A stretch of 64,000 nucleotides of DNA from Endozoicomonas sp. ISHI1 (GCF_024606225.1 NZ_JAGRPU010000010.1:94187-158186), one strand, 5' to 3'. Shown: positions 47,001-55,845, numbered from the stretch's first letter. Numbers and translations: made by a program. Notes: generated from the sequence alone by a model not told the origin.

Positions 47001-47059
47001 TCTGATTTTGGTGGAGAGCAGAGGCTTGGAGATGTCCCCGCTCCGATGGCAACATTCAT
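44003..47059 (-). CDS. SidE phosphodiesterase-like array protein, copy 11
   Basis: A 1018-aa member, promoter-proximal in the array and the most divergent at its N-terminus (MNVAIGAGTSPSLCSPPKSD, then FTLVMQGFPTEGLPERFGEV). His689-Asp690 lies in YHDAAAEDVVKS; HSCSH and ADRMDIIRVFGV are kept. The middle is nearly that of copy 10 (CELLLQSGARLERPYLPFAM, LSLNDYIQWLDNLFKQRKEH). The C-terminus is short, ending AKRDALPN, and its TAA abuts the truncated DUF29 sequence, so the original tail was probably replaced. AAAGGAGT precedes the ATG. Confidence 0.7.
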   Translation of the reverse strand: MNVAIGAGTSPSLCSPPKSDTSTATASGRWVVCESTSRLLPRHSGEYERQALLRAAESGNLAIRRIQLTKEKNYFSGEGAPRPFTLVMQGFPTEGLPERFGEVTVGIINPRCLYTYKRDANTRNVLRGVNPDELEVKLLPDRGSLRRKCMEKAERAFWSVYPPFTSGHLGKDGLFSLPKRKFWADACTLPFPELVTLNYGVADIKCFYVEHDPSNKIANILLAKRYCELELDLKPLPLVVYCKRTGSVEVCFDDELDSNDLASNEDALDDFVLSHDLSNDTFRAMLNLLPMLTQAEVLRSKLLTVSPDVKRKRQQAIDLVSNPDSYSYEKLLELKQNGLPVQQHFFHEEFEDSLLGMLLASEMLRNENPKHEQTRKQDEEACRLCELLLQSGARLERPYLPFAMMDNPLNPVMPPSMMNYLVAAFAPFDFLTLEHLRRIPLTGCPGNVVEFDRICREYTPQQRQSFLEELIHNDVCGLNPPTLETLQPLLLALFHYEISMDQRFLNRLKVYLESQYHDGKKIIGDLSLNDYIQWLDNLFKQRKEHPFYQNWPEHVRKAHVQIAELKQSLDLPDDASSLTTPSAAETPAALQFMVDAFSKPPVMPENAGDNEKTILKVLQHYYRRPGPERVIQSLGKETLPTVWKPLHSCSHVLRARNNGHWYMELLEKFQQCSLSPREKQLLSLAIIYHDAAAEDVVKSVEESRSADYFKRDLTGHYPEPLLNDIALAMVSKENDVNRKDEQSLPEPVRWYLRILRFADRMDIIRVFGVGADFPKVMKTQPRSFDATRLDLPPQLPCDFNSDSDNKSEFQRHLEAAMHGAADLAQVTGRPQDQRKKNYTEIHGLCGNGAKISENFEWTTEPVQRMNQFIDDNVRRKMAQEADIIVCSDRSHGACKADQSEGITYGIHNSWHDLRQVQIPAKMTLLEKMQYEHDPSLMSPTTQQALAKEVQRLKNEGIRMNLGTLTQNTLASEEAQQVLKERGIAVVSHKRPYFTNDGHPREWEMLVPEKTAKRDALPN

Positions 47060-47179
47060 GTTGATACTCCTTTAAGAGCTTATTATTTCCACTTCCGTGT
47101 GGTTAGAACCTTACTTTCTTGGAGTCACTGGTTGGTAAAAAGTTCCACTAAGGCCTCACTGTCTGAAGATGTTAACCAT
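47060..47179 (-). promoter_or_regulatory. Array leader upstream of copy 11
   Basis: The outermost leader lies between the mak stop and copy 11. It has GGAACTTTTTACCAACCAGT, GACTCCAAGAA (plus 47117-47146), CACACGGAAGTGGAAATAAT and AAAGGAGTATCAAC. Because no array gene lies upstream, any promoter in this shared block should be testable here without read-through from another copy. Confidence 0.5.
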
Positions 47180-48079
47180 TTAAAGCCAGGCCGCTCCCCT
47201 GACACCGGATGAATCACCGTGTTTGGCGGGCGCGATCCGGGTATTCAGCTGATCAGAGAAAACGTACTGTGCGACAGCGTTCGAAAGTCCGGGATACAGT
47301 GACTGGATATTCGACATGCCTCCACCGAGGACAATGACTTCCGGATCAAAAACGTTGATGACACCGGCCAGTGCACGGGCTAGTGCATCAACATAATGAT
47401 TGAAATGCTCAATAGCCTTCGGGTCGGCATTTTGAACTCTTGCCATAACCGATTTTGCATCAGGAATTTCCCGGGCGCTGAAGCCATGAGCTTCACGGAA
47501 ACGTTTGGCCATTCCTGTGCCGGATGCAAAGGTTTCGATACAGTTCTTGCGGCCACAGTAACAGTGTTGGTCCGGGCCATCGGTGCTTTCCTGATAATAG
47601 GGCAGAGGATTGTGTCCCCACTCCCCGGCAATGGCATTGGGCCCCTGAATAAGCTGGCCGTTATACACCAGTCCGCCACCGCAGCCTGTCCCGATAATGA
47701 CGCCGAAACAGCTTCTGGCACCTGCTGCCGCTCCATCGGTCGCTTCTGACAAGGCAAAGGCGTCGGCATCGTTGGCCAGTCTGACGGCTCTGCCCAGTCG
47801 CTGCTCAAGATCTTCAGCAACCGTTTGATTGTTCAGGTACAGGGTGTTGGCATTTTTCATACGGCCAGTATCAGGACTGACAGCGCCTGGCAGGCAGAGA
47901 CCGATATTGCTGGTCTGTCCATAGCGTCCTTCAGTGACATGGATTAAGGCCTGAATGCTATCGAGAAAATCAGGATAATTGTCCGGGGTGGATTGTCGCT
48001 CTCGATGAATCATTTCACCGCTATTGGAAAGCACCACAATCTCTGTTTTGGTGCCACCCACATCAATGCCAAATCGCAC
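47180..48079 (-). CDS. mak: ROK-family sugar kinase (Mak fructokinase-like)
   Basis: A 299-aa cytoplasmic kinase. The N-terminal phosphate loop is FGIDVGGTKTEIVVL. GTGCGGGLVYNG, AGEWGHNPLPYY and the zinc motif HCYCGRKNCIETFASGTG define the ROK family. The C-terminal VINVFDPEVIVLGGGMSNI and KHGDSSGVRGAAWL match E. coli Mak nearly residue for residue, so fructokinase or general hexokinase activity is likely. Beside glgPBX and the mal genes it may phosphorylate glucose released by MalQ. That role is inference. It diverges from glgP across about 700 bp. Confidence 0.85.
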   Translation of the reverse strand: MRFGIDVGGTKTEIVVLSNSGEMIHRERQSTPDNYPDFLDSIQALIHVTEGRYGQTSNIGLCLPGAVSPDTGRMKNANTLYLNNQTVAEDLEQRLGRAVRLANDADAFALSEATDGAAAGARSCFGVIIGTGCGGGLVYNGQLIQGPNAIAGEWGHNPLPYYQESTDGPDQHCYCGRKNCIETFASGTGMAKRFREAHGFSAREIPDAKSVMARVQNADPKAIEHFNHYVDALARALAGVINVFDPEVIVLGGGMSNIQSLYPGLSNAVAQYVFSDQLNTRIAPAKHGDSSGVRGAAWL

Positions 48080-48780
48080 AGAAATACCTCATTTCTGATA
48101 TATACTTGCAACTGTCCCTAAAATCAGTGGTTGCCGAAAGGAAAACCACTGGATTTTATAGTTCGTTGTGCGAGCGTTGAGGATAGTAGACAATCAGGAA
48201 GGGCACAAAGACATCTGGTTGACACTCACAGCAGGAAGTGAGGATAAAAATAATTTACCCCATAACTACCATGCTGAACCGCTTGCAGGATCAGCAGCAG
48301 GCCAGAGAGTGCTTTCATTTCAGTCGTCCTTTTTCTCCACTAAAGTCATATCTGAAGCAAACTTTCTGAAATCTGCACGGCCTGCGTTTGGCACCGGTTT
48401 GATTTTTTCCGTGAGAAGCCCACTGCGAACAACTGGTGTTCTATTAAATGATTTTTGTCGTGTAAGTTTTACAGCACGCAATGACTTTTTATCGTGGGAC
48501 TGACCAAGAATAATTTACAACTAAACCGGAATGAGCGGAAATCAGAATTATAATTACCCACAGGCCATGCCATCACGTTTGGTTAAGTTAACGACCATGG
48601 GTGGAAATGCCAGACTCCCGGAATACAACACTGGTTGTGCTTATCAGGTTAAACCTTCGAATGGCAGGCACCTGTTGCGGCTGCCGGTGCCAGAGAACCA
48701 CGAGCGGCGTAAATCGTAAATAATGGATCGCCTCTCAAGGGCTGAAAGTTATTCATGGTGAATAATGCAGGTGGAAAAAC
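48080..48780. other. mak-glgP divergent intergenic region (701 bp)
   Basis: No convincing gene; the short open frames lack ribosome sites and family motifs. The region must hold the promoters for mak (leftward) and glgP (rightward). A candidate rightward promoter is TTGACA at 48219-48224 with GATAAA at 48243-48248 (18-bp spacing), more than 500 bp from glgP. No terminator or operator was identified. Confidence 0.45.
48219..48248 (+). promoter_or_regulatory. Candidate sigma-70 promoter upstream of glgP
   Basis: A perfect -35 box TTGACA is followed after 18 bp by GATAAA (4 of 6 matches to TATAAT). The distance to glgP is long, so this would give a long leader. Support rests on the motif only. 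Confidence 0.25.
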
Positions 48781-51243
48781 ATGAGCGCAAACAAGGCTGG
48801 GCAAAATGATGTAATGCCCGTTGTGGACAGTGAAGAGATTGCCCGGCGGGTGGTCGGGCACCTTCATCAATCACTGGGTGTTGAGTTTGATGAATCCGGG
48901 CCTGCAGAGTATTGGGAGGCTTTGAGTCTGGTCGTCCGTGAGATGAATCTGCAGCGAATCCGCACAACGCGCAAGAAAGAGCGAGAAGGCAGAGCCCGAC
49001 GTATTTACTATCTGTCGCTGGAATTTCTGATTGGCCGTTTGCTCGGCAACAACCTCCATAACCTGGGAATCTTCAGGCAGACAGAAGAAGCCATGGCCAG
49101 CCTGGGAATGCCTCTGGTTGATATTCTTGAGTATGAGTCTGACCCTTCACTGGGCAATGGCGGTTTAGGAAGACTGGCTGCCTGCTTTTTAGATTCCATG
49201 ACCACGCTTAATATGCCGGCCATGGGGTATGGCATCAACTATCGATTTGGTCTCTTTCGTCAGAGTTTTGTCGGCGGCAAACAGGTAGAAACCCCCGATG
49301 TTTGGCGTGAGGAGAGTTTCCCCTGGGGCATTGAGAGAGCCAAGCGCAAGCAGCACGTCAAACTCTACGGCACGGTAGGAGAACATGCGGGTAAATCGGT
49401 CTGGGAAAATACTCAGGAAATTTTAGGTATGCCCTGGGATATACCTGTCACTGGTTATGGCACAGAGACTGTTAACACTCTTCGTTTATGGGAAAGTCGT
49501 GCAGCTCATGGTTTTGATCTTAACAGTTTTGATGCTGGCCGTTATCAGGATTCCCGCTCACAGGAAATCAGTGCCGAAAACATCAGCCAAGTACTCTATC
49601 CCAACGATAATCATCCTGCGGGTAAAGAGTTGCGCCTGATTCAGCAATACTTCTTTGTCGCCTGTTCCATGGCCGATCTGATCCATCGCTACAAGCGTGA
49701 GAATAGCGAAAACCTGAACCATATTGCCGACAAGGTAGCCATTCAGCTGAATGATACCCACCCTGCCATCGCTGTGGCTGAGTTCATGCGCATGCTTATG
49801 GATGAAGAAGATTTTGCCTTCAACCGAGCGCTGGAAATCACTCGCGAGGTGTTTACCTACACTAATCATACGCTGTTGCCAGAAGCCCTGGAAAAGTGGC
49901 CTCAGAGTCTTATTACCAGAGTGTTGCCGCGCCACATGCAGATCATTCACATGATCAACTACCACTTCCTGCATTCTGAAGTAGAGGTGGTCTGGCCTGG
50001 TGATGACGCTATGAAACGTCGCCTGTCTATTATCGAGGAGCCTGATCGTCCGGAGGATGATCAGATGGTTCGTATGGCGTTTCTGTCGGTCGTCGGTAGC
50101 CATAAAGTCAATGGTGTGGCAGCTCTGCACTCAAGATTAGTTCAGGAAAAACTGTTCCCTGAATTCCATCAAATGTGGCCTGATAAAATCGTCAATGTGA
50201 CCAACGGTGTTACCCCAAGACGCTGGCTTGACTATTGCAATCCGGCATTGGCAGCTCTGATTGATGAAACCATTGAGGGTGACTGGCGAAAAGACCTTTA
50301 CAAGCTCGATGCTTTGAAGGTGCATGCCGGTGATCTGGCATTCCAGAAGCGTTTTGCTGTCATCAAGCATGACAATAAAAAGCACCTGGCGGCAGTCATC
50401 AGGGAGCTTTGTGTGGTTGACGTCAGTCCTGATGCCATTTTTGACGTGCAGATCAAGCGTCTCCACGAATACAAGCGTCAGCAAATGAATCTGCTTCACA
50501 TCATGGCACTTTATCGTCGACTTCTGGACAACCCGGATCTGAACGTACCCCCGCGGGTCTTTATCTTTGGTGCCAAGGCAGCACCTGGCTACGAGGTGGC
50601 CAAAACGATTATTCATGCTATCAACCGGGTGGCTGAACGAGTGAATAATGATCGACGTATCAAAGATAAGCTGAAGGTGGTTTTCCTGCCAAATTATCGA
50701 GTCAGTCTGGCGGAAAAAATTATCCCTGCTGCAGATGTTTCCGAGCAGATCTCTACGGCCGGATTTGAGGCGTCCGGTACGGGTAACATGAAGTTTGCCC
50801 TCAATGGTGCCCTGACAGTGGGGACGCTTGATGGAGCCAATGTCGAGATTGCCGAAGAAGTAGGCGACGAGAATATTTTTATTTTCGGCCTGACGGTTGA
50901 GGAGGTGTCAGAGCTTCGCCATCGAGGCTATAACCCGAGGGATATCTACAACAGTTCTGACGAACTGCGCAGTGTCATTGACTGGCTGGATTCCGGTGAT
51001 CTGTCTCCCGAAGAGCCGGATGCCTTCCGGCCTCTGGTTGAAGCCCTGCTGGACAGGGGAGACTACTTCCTGACATTGGCGGATTATCAGGCTTACAGTG
51101 ATGCCCACGATCGCATTGTTGAAACCTGGAAAAAGCCGGAACTCTGGTGGAAAAAGGCGATCATCAACTCGGCTTCAATGGGTAAATTCTCATCAGATCG
51201 GTCTATTCAGGATTACAGTAAAACCATTTGGAACATGGCTTAA
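48781..51243 (+). CDS. glgP: Glycogen/maltodextrin phosphorylase
   Basis: An 820-aa GT35 alpha-glucan phosphorylase that releases glucose-1-phosphate from glycogen or maltodextrin in the cytoplasm. The pyridoxal phosphate lysine is Lys671 in EASGTGNMKFALNGALTVGT. The active-site stretches YYLSLEFLIGRLLGNNL, DPSLGNGGLGRLAACFLDSM and QLNDTHPAIAVAEFMR are present. The family is 800-850 aa, so it is complete. MalP and GlgP cannot be told apart with certainty; its place before glgB and glgX favours GlgP. AGGTGG precedes the ATG. It is the first gene of a glgP-glgB-glgX run. Confidence 0.93.
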   Translation: MSANKAGQNDVMPVVDSEEIARRVVGHLHQSLGVEFDESGPAEYWEALSLVVREMNLQRIRTTRKKEREGRARRIYYLSLEFLIGRLLGNNLHNLGIFRQTEEAMASLGMPLVDILEYESDPSLGNGGLGRLAACFLDSMTTLNMPAMGYGINYRFGLFRQSFVGGKQVETPDVWREESFPWGIERAKRKQHVKLYGTVGEHAGKSVWENTQEILGMPWDIPVTGYGTETVNTLRLWESRAAHGFDLNSFDAGRYQDSRSQEISAENISQVLYPNDNHPAGKELRLIQQYFFVACSMADLIHRYKRENSENLNHIADKVAIQLNDTHPAIAVAEFMRMLMDEEDFAFNRALEITREVFTYTNHTLLPEALEKWPQSLITRVLPRHMQIIHMINYHFLHSEVEVVWPGDDAMKRRLSIIEEPDRPEDDQMVRMAFLSVVGSHKVNGVAALHSRLVQEKLFPEFHQMWPDKIVNVTNGVTPRRWLDYCNPALAALIDETIEGDWRKDLYKLDALKVHAGDLAFQKRFAVIKHDNKKHLAAVIRELCVVDVSPDAIFDVQIKRLHEYKRQQMNLLHIMALYRRLLDNPDLNVPPRVFIFGAKAAPGYEVAKTIIHAINRVAERVNNDRRIKDKLKVVFLPNYRVSLAEKIIPAADVSEQISTAGFEASGTGNMKFALNGALTVGTLDGANVEIAEEVGDENIFIFGLTVEEVSELRHRGYNPRDIYNSSDELRSVIDWLDSGDLSPEEPDAFRPLVEALLDRGDYFLTLADYQAYSDAHDRIVETWKKPELWWKKAIINSASMGKFSSDRSIQDYSKTIWNMA

Positions 51244-51369
51244 AGGCTATAAGCAGTGAGTCAATTCTTATAGCAATTCTCTGCTTTAGAGGATTTCTTT
51301 CAGTAGCCTGTCGATTTTCGAGAGGGCTCCTATACTTCCTCAAACTGAGTAAATAGAAGCCTTCCTTGT

Positions 51370-53565
51370 ATGCCTAATTCTGTCGAACCGATGATCAATC
51401 ACATGCTTGATAGCGGCTGTGCCGCGCCGTTTAACGTTCTGGGATTTCATGAACGTCCTGAAAGGGGTGGCCTGTTGCTGAGGGTCTGGAGACCTGATGC
51501 CAGTGCTGTCAGTGTTATCGCCTTTACCTCCGGTGAAGCGGTGGGTGAGATGGTTCAAATCGCCCCGGGAGTATTTGAGTTGGTGTTGCCAGAATGCTGT
51601 TCTGTTTTTCTGTATCAGCTGGCGATTACCAATAAAGATCATCAGTCGTATACATTAATGGATCCTTACCAGTTTCAGTCATATACCCTGAGTCATGTTC
51701 ACCGTGAACCTTATCGAAACTATCGGTATATGGGGGCGCATCTGGTTTCGTTGCACCCTGAGGAGAAAATTTCCATAGAAGGGGTGATCTTCAGGGTCTA
51801 CGCGCCGAATGCGAGAAGCGTCAGTCTGGTTGGCAGTTTTAATGGCTGGGATGGCAGAGTTCATCCTATGGCCAGCTCGGAAGATGGGATCTGGCGTTTG
51901 TTCGTCCCGAACGTGAAGGCGGGTGATCTCTACAAATATGAAATTCGCAGCCAGCATGGGGATTTACTGCCTCACAAGGCCGATCCCTATGGCTACTACG
52001 CCGAGCAGCCTCCCGGCAATGCTTCTATTATTTACGATCACCTGACTTATGAGTGGGAAGATCGTCACTGGAAGCATCACTCCTGTCTGGACAGGCCGGT
52101 CAGCATCTATGAAGTACACTTGGGCTCCTGGCGACAAGAACAGGGTAGAAGCCTCAGTTACAAAACCCTGGCTGAACAGTTGATTCCTTATGTTGTCGAG
52201 ATGGGTTTTACTCATATTGAACTGATGCCCCTTATGGAACATCCATTCACAGGATCGTGGGGCTATCAACCGGTAGGGCTGTTTGCACCTACCAGCCGCT
52301 TTGGTACTCCGGATGACTTCAAAGCGTTTATTGATGCCTGCCATCAGTCCGGTATTGGCGTCATTCTTGACTGGGTTCCTGCCCATTTTCCTTCCGATCC
52401 CCATGGCCTGGGTCATTTTGATGGCACAGCCCTTTATGAATATGCTGATCCCAAAAGAGGCTGGCATCCTGACTGGCAATCTCATATTTATGACTATGGC
52501 AAGCCAGAGGTAAAAGATTTTCTGATCAGCAATGCCATGTACTGGCTGGACCGTTTTCATCTGGATGGAGTGCGGGTAGATGCAGTGGCTTCCATGCTCT
52601 ATCTCGACTATTCCAGGAGTGAAGGGGAGTGGGAGCCCAATTGCATGGGCGGAAACGAGCACATTGAAGCGGTAAAATTCCTGAAGGAATTGAACGAAAC
52701 ACTTTATCTGCACTACCCGGACCAGGTATCGATTGCCGAAGAATCGACCAGTTGGCCCAAGGTTTCCATGCCCACCTATGATGGAGGGCTGGGCTTTGGC
52801 TACAAATGGAATATGGGATGGATGCACGACACTCTGGGCTATATGGCCCGGGACCCGGTTCATCGAAGCCATCATCATTGGGAGATGATGCAGAGTATGA
52901 CCTATCACTACAGCGAACATTTTATTCTGGCGCTCTCTCATGATGAAGTGGTGCATGGCAAGGGCAGTCTGTTGGGAAAAATGCCCGGAGATGAGTGGCG
53001 AAAGTATGCAAACTTGCGTGCCTATCTGGGCTTTATGTTCGGGCATCCCGGTAAGAAGTTGCTGTTTATGGGATCTGAAATCGGCAGCATCAGGGAGTGG
53101 GATCATGATGGTCAGTTGGATTGGGGGTTGCTCAATAAAAATGATTACAGCCAGGGGCTCAGGCAGCTTGTTAAAACGTTAAATCACCTGTACAAGTCTT
53201 ACCCTGCGCTGTATAAGTCGGATTATGACCATAATGGTTTTGCCTGGGTGGTGGCTGATGACCAGCGGCAGAGTGTCTTTGCATTTATTCGAAAGAGCTT
53301 TTCAGGTGCTCCGGTTATGGTTCTGGCCAATATGACACCGGAAATAAGGAAAGATTACAGGATTGGAGTGCCTATTGAAGGCGTCTGGAAAGAAATACTG
53401 AATTCGGATGAGCAGTGTTATGGTGGCAGTGGTGTCGTTAACAGCAAGGTGCTTTATACCGAGCATTATCACACGCATGGTTATGATCACTCGCTATTGG
53501 TCACACTTCCTCCTCTGTCGACCCTGTTTTTGGCTCCGGATTCTGACGCTATACCCATTGGCTGA
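51370..53565 (+). CDS. glgB: 1,4-alpha-glucan branching enzyme
   Basis: A 731-aa GH13 enzyme that introduces alpha-1,6 branches. Two N-terminal beta-sandwich modules are visible (residues about 20-100, and CBM48 around GVIFRVYAPNARSVSLVGSF). The catalytic barrel has nucleophile Asp404 in DGVRVDAVAS, Glu458 in IAEESTSWP, and LSHDEVVHGKGSLL with the third acid. Glu458 has the same number as in E. coli GlgB (728 aa) and Asp404 is one off. It lies 126 bp after glgP and 44 bp before glgX. The ribosome site is weak. Confidence 0.95.
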   Translation: MPNSVEPMINHMLDSGCAAPFNVLGFHERPERGGLLLRVWRPDASAVSVIAFTSGEAVGEMVQIAPGVFELVLPECCSVFLYQLAITNKDHQSYTLMDPYQFQSYTLSHVHREPYRNYRYMGAHLVSLHPEEKISIEGVIFRVYAPNARSVSLVGSFNGWDGRVHPMASSEDGIWRLFVPNVKAGDLYKYEIRSQHGDLLPHKADPYGYYAEQPPGNASIIYDHLTYEWEDRHWKHHSCLDRPVSIYEVHLGSWRQEQGRSLSYKTLAEQLIPYVVEMGFTHIELMPLMEHPFTGSWGYQPVGLFAPTSRFGTPDDFKAFIDACHQSGIGVILDWVPAHFPSDPHGLGHFDGTALYEYADPKRGWHPDWQSHIYDYGKPEVKDFLISNAMYWLDRFHLDGVRVDAVASMLYLDYSRSEGEWEPNCMGGNEHIEAVKFLKELNETLYLHYPDQVSIAEESTSWPKVSMPTYDGGLGFGYKWNMGWMHDTLGYMARDPVHRSHHHWEMMQSMTYHYSEHFILALSHDEVVHGKGSLLGKMPGDEWRKYANLRAYLGFMFGHPGKKLLFMGSEIGSIREWDHDGQLDWGLLNKNDYSQGLRQLVKTLNHLYKSYPALYKSDYDHNGFAWVVADDQRQSVFAFIRKSFSGAPVMVLANMTPEIRKDYRIGVPIEGVWKEILNSDEQCYGGSGVVNSKVLYTEHYHTHGYDHSLLVTLPPLSTLFLAPDSDAIPIG

Positions 53566-53609
53566 ACCATGATTTTTAACGAACAAAAATGTGAGCAACA
53601 AAAACGATT

Positions 53610-55760
53610 GTGATCACTGGTATTTCTGTTTCTGCGGGATGTCCCGGTTTGCAGGGGGCGACACTGGTGAATGATGATTTCCTGCCAACAACGGGCAGTG
53701 AAGCTACAGGGGTCAACTTTGCCGTCTATGCTCCTGATGCTCGTCAACTCTACCTTTGCCTGTTCAACCAGAGTGATGAAGAAGAAAGACTGGCAATGTC
53801 GCCTTCTGATCAGGGAGTCTGGCATCTTCTCGTGAAAGGTATTGAGGCCGGTCAGCTTTACGGCTTCCGTGCCGAGGGTGCCTGGTCGCCTTCTATATCC
53901 CCACGTTTTAACAGTCATAAGCTATTGATGGACCCCTATACCCGCGAACTGCGGGGAGCGGTTCAGTGGTCTGAGGCGTTATTTGACTATCAATGGCATG
54001 CACCTTCTGAAAACAATGCTTACAAGGTAAAGCGCTTTTCAACAGAGGACAGTGCTGAACAGTGGCTTAAGAGTGAGCAGGACAGCGCCGCCTTTATGCC
54101 AAGAAGTGTTGTGAGAGAACATACTTTCGATTGGCAGTCTGTTAAAAAACCCGTTATTTCCAAGGCAGACAGTGTCGTTTATGAACTGCATGTTAAAGGA
54201 TTTACACAGCAGCATCCGGATGTGCCGGAAGCGTTGAGAGGTACTTATCTTGGGCTATGCCACCCCCCTGTAATTGATTACCTCAACAGGTTGGGAGTCA
54301 CAGCCGTTGAGTTGCTTCCGGTGACCTCTCAGGTCAATGAAGAACGCCTTGAGGGGATGGGGCTCAGAAATTACTGGGGATATAACCCTCTCTGTATGAT
54401 GGCACCGGAACCTTCATTGGCGATCAAAGATCCGGTCACTGAAATGAAAACCATGGTTCGTGAGCTGCACAGGGCAGGAATTGAGGTCATCATGGATGTG
54501 GTCTATAACCATACCTGTGAATCAGGGCATGGTGGCCCGAGTTTGAGTATGCGAGGTCTGGCAGAGAGTGATTACTACCTGATGGATGATCATAGTGGTC
54601 GTCTATCTGCCGTCAACTATACGGGCTGTGGTAATACTCTGAATTTTGACAGTCCCCAGACCCTGAAGTTGACCATGGACGCCTTGCGCTTGTGGGCACA
54701 GGAATATCAGATTGATGGTTTCCGCTTTGACCTGGCTCCTGCGCTTGCCAGACAGCATCGAGAGTACCGGTTTGACAGTGCCTTTTTCGGAGCTGTACAT
54801 CAAGACCCGGTTGTTTCCCGCACCAAGTTAATTGCAGAACCCTGGGATATTGGACCTGAGGGTTATCGATTGTCCGGTTTCCCACAGGAATGGCAGGAAT
54901 GGAATGATCGTTTCAGGGATGGTACACGAGCCTATTGGCGTGGCGATGAGGGACGGCTGGCAGAGATGGGCTGGCGAATAACCGGTTCTGAAGATGTATT
55001 TGGTAAACGTCGCCCGTTAGCCAGTATTAATTATCTTTGCAGCCACGATGGCTTTACCCTCAATGACCTCTGCTCTTATGAAGAGCGTCGTAATCATGCC
55101 AATGGTGAGGATAATCGGGATGGCGATCAGCACAACTTCTCGCGGAATTATGGCGTAGAAGGTGAAACGGAAGATCGTGATATCAGAGCCAGAAGGCAGA
55201 GGGCTCGAAAGAACATGCTGGCAACACTGATGCTGTCCCGTGGGACGCCCATGTTGATGGCCGGTGATGAGTTCGGTAACAGTCAGCAGGGTAATAACAA
55301 TGCCTATTGTCAGGACTCACCTCTATCCTGGCAGGACTGGGGCTGGATGCAGGACATTGAAGCTGATGATGCAGTTTTGCAGTTATTTGTTCAGCAACTG
55401 ATAGCATTTCGAAAGACCCACACCCTGCTGGGCGGTGCCGGTGGACGCAAAGCCACGACCTGGTATTCCCCGGATGGCATTAGGCTGACGGAGGCCCAGC
55501 TTGGAGAATTGGGTGGGGGTTGTCTCTGTATCAAGATGGCTTCAGTGGTCACTCATCAGGATGAGAAAAGTCTCTACATCCTGATAAATAATGAAGAGCA
55601 GTCCAGAAAAGTGACTTTGCCCCAGATTGACCCCGAGAAGTACTGGAACCGACTTTTGGATACCAGCTCAGCATCCCCCTTTGCCAAGGAAGTTTTGCTC
55701 ACCCGAGGCTGGATTGAAATGGAAGCCAATTCGCTGGTGGTCATCGAAGAGCAGTGCTGA
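53610..55760 (+). CDS. glgX: Glycogen debranching enzyme GlgX
   Basis: A 716-aa GH13 isoamylase-type enzyme that cuts alpha-1,6 branches of limit dextrins. CBM48 occupies the N-terminus (GVNFAVYAPDARQLYLCLF). Barrel motifs follow: MDVVYNHTCE, nucleophile Asp374 in DGFRFDLAPAL, Glu410 in LIAEPWDIGPEGY, and CSHDGFTLNDL. A GTG at 53610 is taken as start because the family N-terminus begins close behind (SAGCPGLQGATL) and no in-frame ATG is better; no strong ribosome site is seen. It ends the glgPBX run and converges on amrA. Confidence 0.93.
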   Translation: MITGISVSAGCPGLQGATLVNDDFLPTTGSEATGVNFAVYAPDARQLYLCLFNQSDEEERLAMSPSDQGVWHLLVKGIEAGQLYGFRAEGAWSPSISPRFNSHKLLMDPYTRELRGAVQWSEALFDYQWHAPSENNAYKVKRFSTEDSAEQWLKSEQDSAAFMPRSVVREHTFDWQSVKKPVISKADSVVYELHVKGFTQQHPDVPEALRGTYLGLCHPPVIDYLNRLGVTAVELLPVTSQVNEERLEGMGLRNYWGYNPLCMMAPEPSLAIKDPVTEMKTMVRELHRAGIEVIMDVVYNHTCESGHGGPSLSMRGLAESDYYLMDDHSGRLSAVNYTGCGNTLNFDSPQTLKLTMDALRLWAQEYQIDGFRFDLAPALARQHREYRFDSAFFGAVHQDPVVSRTKLIAEPWDIGPEGYRLSGFPQEWQEWNDRFRDGTRAYWRGDEGRLAEMGWRITGSEDVFGKRRPLASINYLCSHDGFTLNDLCSYEERRNHANGEDNRDGDQHNFSRNYGVEGETEDRDIRARRQRARKNMLATLMLSRGTPMLMAGDEFGNSQQGNNNAYCQDSPLSWQDWGWMQDIEADDAVLQLFVQQLIAFRKTHTLLGGAGGRKATTWYSPDGIRLTEAQLGELGGGCLCIKMASVVTHQDEKSLYILINNEEQSRKVTLPQIDPEKYWNRLLDTSSASPFAKEVLLTRGWIEMEANSLVVIEEQC

Positions 55761-55845
55761 CATTTCTTCGGATAGGGGTAGGGAGCGCTTCTATTAACCT
55801 CACGCCATTTTCGCTTGACTCTGCTGATGTTCAGTCTCTTACCTC

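Noticed and set aside
10965..47059. Regular ~3.2-kb periodicity considered as a CRISPR-like or satellite array
   Set aside because: The repeats are full-length diverged genes with intact frames, not short direct repeats with spacers.
48168..48719. Two rightward frames of 111 and 62 codons upstream of glgP
   Set aside because: Neither has a good ribosome site or resemblance to a protein family; likely chance frames in the regulatory region.
51964..53106. A 380-codon leftward frame antisense to glgB
   Set aside because: A shadow of the strongly supported glgB coding frame; its sequence has no family features.
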